DNA from: Desulfotruncus arcticus DSM 17038 | GTDB taxonomy: Bacteria > Bacillota > Desulfotomaculia > Desulfotomaculales > Desulfallaceae | Length of the DNA stretch: 64,000 bases | Reading direction: 5' to 3' | Assembly (NCBI RefSeq): GCF_900113335.1 | Contig: NZ_FOOX01000009.1 | Span: 62,001-126,000 of the forward strand | In this document: piece by piece, positions 63,665-64,000 of the stretch | Layout: every line of letters starts with the position of its first letter | Numbering within the stretch: position 1 is the stretch's first letter | The notes under the pieces: generated by a model | The model's database searches: none | What the model saw: the letters and a program-made list of their open reading frames with translations, nothing else | Told to the model about the DNA's origin: nothing | Made by a program: the position numbers and the translations under genes

Positions 63665-63999
63665 AAAGGCTCCTGCCTCATTAATTCAATTAACTTGGTT
63701 AAAAGCACTTTTGTCTCAGCGGTGGTCTCGCCCAATAAACCGGCAATTTCCTGGGCTACCTGCATTTGTTTGGTTATTACTTCCTGGGCCCGGGCAATAG
63801 TTTGCGCTTTAACCAGTTCAAATTGCTCGCGGTGTTTTTTCTCTGCAGTAATGTCAACCAAAATGCCTACTATAATTTTTTCATTTTTTAACGGAAAGAT
63901 TACTTGACGAATAACCATATCCATTTGAGAATAAACTGTCACGTTATTGATCATTTTGCCTGTTTGCAGCACCTGTAAAAAGCTGTCGGGCTCTATAAA
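63661..63999 (-). CDS. C-terminal end of a PAS-containing, probably sensory [FeFe]-hydrogenase-like protein (partial)
   Basis: The frame is open to the window edge. It shows the end of a PAS domain (IRQVIFPLKNEKIIVGILVDITAEK) and a coiled coil ending in AQEVITKQMQVAQEIAGLLGETTAETKVLLTKL, which I associate with the C-terminus of sensory [FeFe]-hydrogenases with PAS domains in clostridia. The iron-sulfur and H-cluster parts would lie outside the window, so this is partly inference. The stop codon is at 63661-63663, inside the adjacent repeat. Confidence 0.7.
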   Translation of the reverse strand, partial: FIEPDSFLQVLQTGKMINNVTVYSQMDMVIRQVIFPLKNEKIIVGILVDITAEKKHREQFELVKAQTIARAQEVITKQMQVAQEIAGLLGETTAETKVLLTKLIELMRQEPL

Positions 64000-64000
64000 T

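Overview
The window looks like a chromosomal segment of a spore-forming, anaerobic Firmicute of the Desulfotomaculum/Pelotomaculum (Peptococcaceae) type. The evidence is sporulation genes (spoIVFA/spoIVFB, spo0B-like, sigI/rsgI), T-box and L21-type leaders, frequent TTG/GTG starts behind strong GGAGG sites, selenocysteine use, and the end of a sensory [FeFe]-hydrogenase-like protein next to a SpoIIE-type phosphatase. All calls come from reading the sequence; no database was searched.

Layout. 0-5.7 kb: the end of valS, a small Phe-rich membrane protein, a chemoreceptor, folC, a cation/Ca exchanger, RidA and a DUF4321 protein. 5.7-23.3 kb is the classical Firmicute shape, division and sporulation block: maf, radC, mreBCD, PBP2, minCDE, rodA, spoIVFA/spoIVFB, a radical SAM pair, RNase G, rplU and rpmA. 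minC lacks its N-terminal domain. The usual prp protease gene between rplU and rpmA is absent.

23.3-47.7 kb interrupts the expected rpmA-spo0B-obg order with about 24 kb of accessory DNA. It carries DUF421 proteins, CotF-like helical proteins, a copper P-type ATPase, many small Met/His/Gly-rich secreted or membrane proteins, SigI/RsgI with a Met/His-rich tail, and a two-component system. It also holds several decaying genes: a frameshifted CopD-like gene, a PIN remnant, a DUF1540 gene with an internal stop, and a deleted FAD oxidoreductase. At 38.5-41.2 kb lies a selenium locus. Three consecutive minus-strand genes each read through an in-frame TGA followed by a SECIS-like hairpin: selD, a thioredoxin-like UxxC protein and a TsoY-like membrane protein. 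trxB and a LysR regulator follow, then an M24 peptidase, a strongly folded non-coding RNA (about 45.81-46.12 kb) and proA.

47.8-57.9 kb resumes the conserved block: spo0B-like, obg, proB, nadD, an RRM protein, yqeK, rsfS. Next comes a T-box leader with a Leu-like specifier that contains a complete tRNA-Ala(GGC) gene, then an acyl-CoA synthetase gene lying between the leader and leuS. 57.9-64 kb holds an LCP-like protein, hisG, a rhomboid protease, an SDR protein, a SpoIIE-type phosphatase and the partial PAS/hydrogenase-like protein.

Three dispersed non-coding repeat families run through the window: a two-hairpin element ending in AAGTCTTCTTTAT (five copies), GGAGTCAG-type palindromes (three copies) and GGGGACA/TGTCCCC palindromes (three copies).
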